Assembly (NCBI GenBank): GCA_946631935.1
Contig: CAMPAP010000034.1
Location: forward strand, 1 to 6,030
From: an uncultured Lachnospiraceae bacterium
Lineage (GTDB): Bacteria > Bacillota > Clostridia > Lachnospirales > Lachnospiraceae
Length of the DNA: 6,030 nt
Direction of reading: 5' to 3'
Positions 5,281 through 6,030 of the stretch are shown here, one piece after another (position 1 is the first letter of the stretch; every line of letters begins with the position of its first letter). Both the position numbers and the translations under genes were made by a program. The notes under the pieces were generated by a model. The model ran no database searches. It had not been told where the DNA came from and worked only from the letters and a program-made list of their open reading frames with translations.

Positions 5281-6030
5281 ATGAAAAAAATATTGGCAGT
5301 ATTACTTATGTCCGTAATGGTGATGAGTCTTGCATCATGCGGAAAGTCTTCATCAGGAACCGCTCAGGCCGGAGTTCTTGTCATGGCTACGAATGCGGAG
5401 TTTCCCCCTTACGAATATCATGAAGGCGGAGACATCGTCGGAATCGATGCAGAGATCGCAGCAGCTATCGCAGAGAAGATGGGATGCACTCTTGAGATCG
5501 AAGATATTGCGTTCGATTCCATCATTGCAGAGGTCGATTCTTCCAAAGCGGACATGGGTATGGCAGGAATGACCGTTACCGAAGACAGAAAGCAGAGTGT
5601 GGATTTTTCAGTAACCTATGCCGTTGCACGTCAGGTTGTTATCGTTAAGGAGGGCGGAGACATCGCATCCATAGATGATCTTGCAGGCAGGAAGATCGGT
5701 GTTCAGCAGGGAACTACCGGTGATATATATGCATCCGACGATTACGGCGATGATAATGTAGAGCGCTATTCAAAGGGTATGGAAGCTGTCCAGGCACTTG
5801 CACAGGGCAAGATCGATGCCGTAATAATCGACAACGAGCCTGCCAAGGTATTCGTATCCGAAAACGAAGGTCTTATCATCCTTGATGAAGCATATGCGGA
5901 TGAGGAATATGCCATTGCCGTAAGAAAGGGTAATACCGAGCTCCTCAATGCCATCAACGAAGCTCTTGATGAGCTTAAGAAAGACGGAACCATTGATGAG
6001 ATCGTAGACAGATATATTTCTGCAAACTGA
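5281..6030 (+). CDS. ABC transporter substrate-binding lipoprotein, amino-acid type (SBP_bac_3 family)
   Basis: This is probably an extracellular, membrane-anchored receptor that delivers a polar amino acid to an ABC importer. The 249-aa protein begins with a lipoprotein signal peptide: MKK, a hydrophobic core, then lipobox LASC with the acylated cysteine at 20, and a short Ser/Gly linker. The periplasmic-binding-protein type II fold follows. Landmarks are ATNAEFPPYEY (36-46), the family signature GIDAEIAAAIAEKMG (54-68, with Ala where the pattern prefers a larger residue), GMTVTEDRK (96-104) with R103 expected to bind the ligand alpha-carboxylate, VQQGTTGD (141-148), and D184 in AVIIDNEPA, expected to bind the ligand amino group. 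The retained Arg and Asp argue for an amino-acid ligand, but which one cannot be told. The stop is the last base of the window, so partner permease and ATPase genes, if adjacent, are not visible. Confidence 0.93.
   Translation: MKKILAVLLMSVMVMSLASCGKSSSGTAQAGVLVMATNAEFPPYEYHEGGDIVGIDAEIAAAIAEKMGCTLEIEDIAFDSIIAEVDSSKADMGMAGMTVTEDRKQSVDFSVTYAVARQVVIVKEGGDIASIDDLAGRKIGVQQGTTGDIYASDDYGDDNVERYSKGMEAVQALAQGKIDAVIIDNEPAKVFVSENEGLIILDEAYADEEYAIAVRKGNTELLNAINEALDELKKDGTIDEIVDRYISAN

Overview
The window looks like a chromosomal housekeeping segment of a Gram-positive anaerobe of the Clostridia, most likely the Lachnospiraceae. Three things support this. The gene order infB-rbfA-nrnA-truB-ribF is typical of Firmicutes. 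The protein wording fits the family, for example a KEAGYTS start in TruB and the VAPDLKTCK stretch in RbfA. Base composition is moderate, with many short poly-A runs and strong AGGAGG-type ribosome binding sites. The genus cannot be fixed from the sequence alone.

Positions 1-3407 form one tightly packed operon on the + strand: the 3' end of infB (translation initiation factor IF-2), rbfA (30S maturation factor), a DHH/DHHA1 phosphoesterase of the NrnA type (nano-RNA and pAp hydrolysis), truB (tRNA pseudouridine-55 synthase) and ribF (bifunctional riboflavin kinase/FMN adenylyltransferase). The first three junctions overlap by 4, 1 and 8 nt, and the truB-ribF gap is 2 nt, so translational coupling is expected along the whole set. 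The theme is translation, RNA maturation and turnover, with flavin cofactor synthesis at the end.

Positions 3408-5167 hold a separate unit. A good sigma-A type promoter lies just after ribF and drives a Na+/phosphate cotransporter with a C-terminal PhoU-like domain. The promoter and a Shine-Dalgarno sequence both favour a start at 3500 over the in-frame ATG at 3446.

Positions 5168-5280 are a 113-nt gap with a small self-complementary element but no convincing terminator or promoter. A lipoprotein amino-acid-type ABC substrate-binding protein then runs from 5281 to the last base. Any permease and ATPase genes would lie outside the window.

Every gene in the window is assigned to a known family. 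I see no mobile element, CRISPR array, tRNA, rRNA or undescribed system. The findings are modest: operon-boundary, start-site and leader-structure observations, and a few family oddities.
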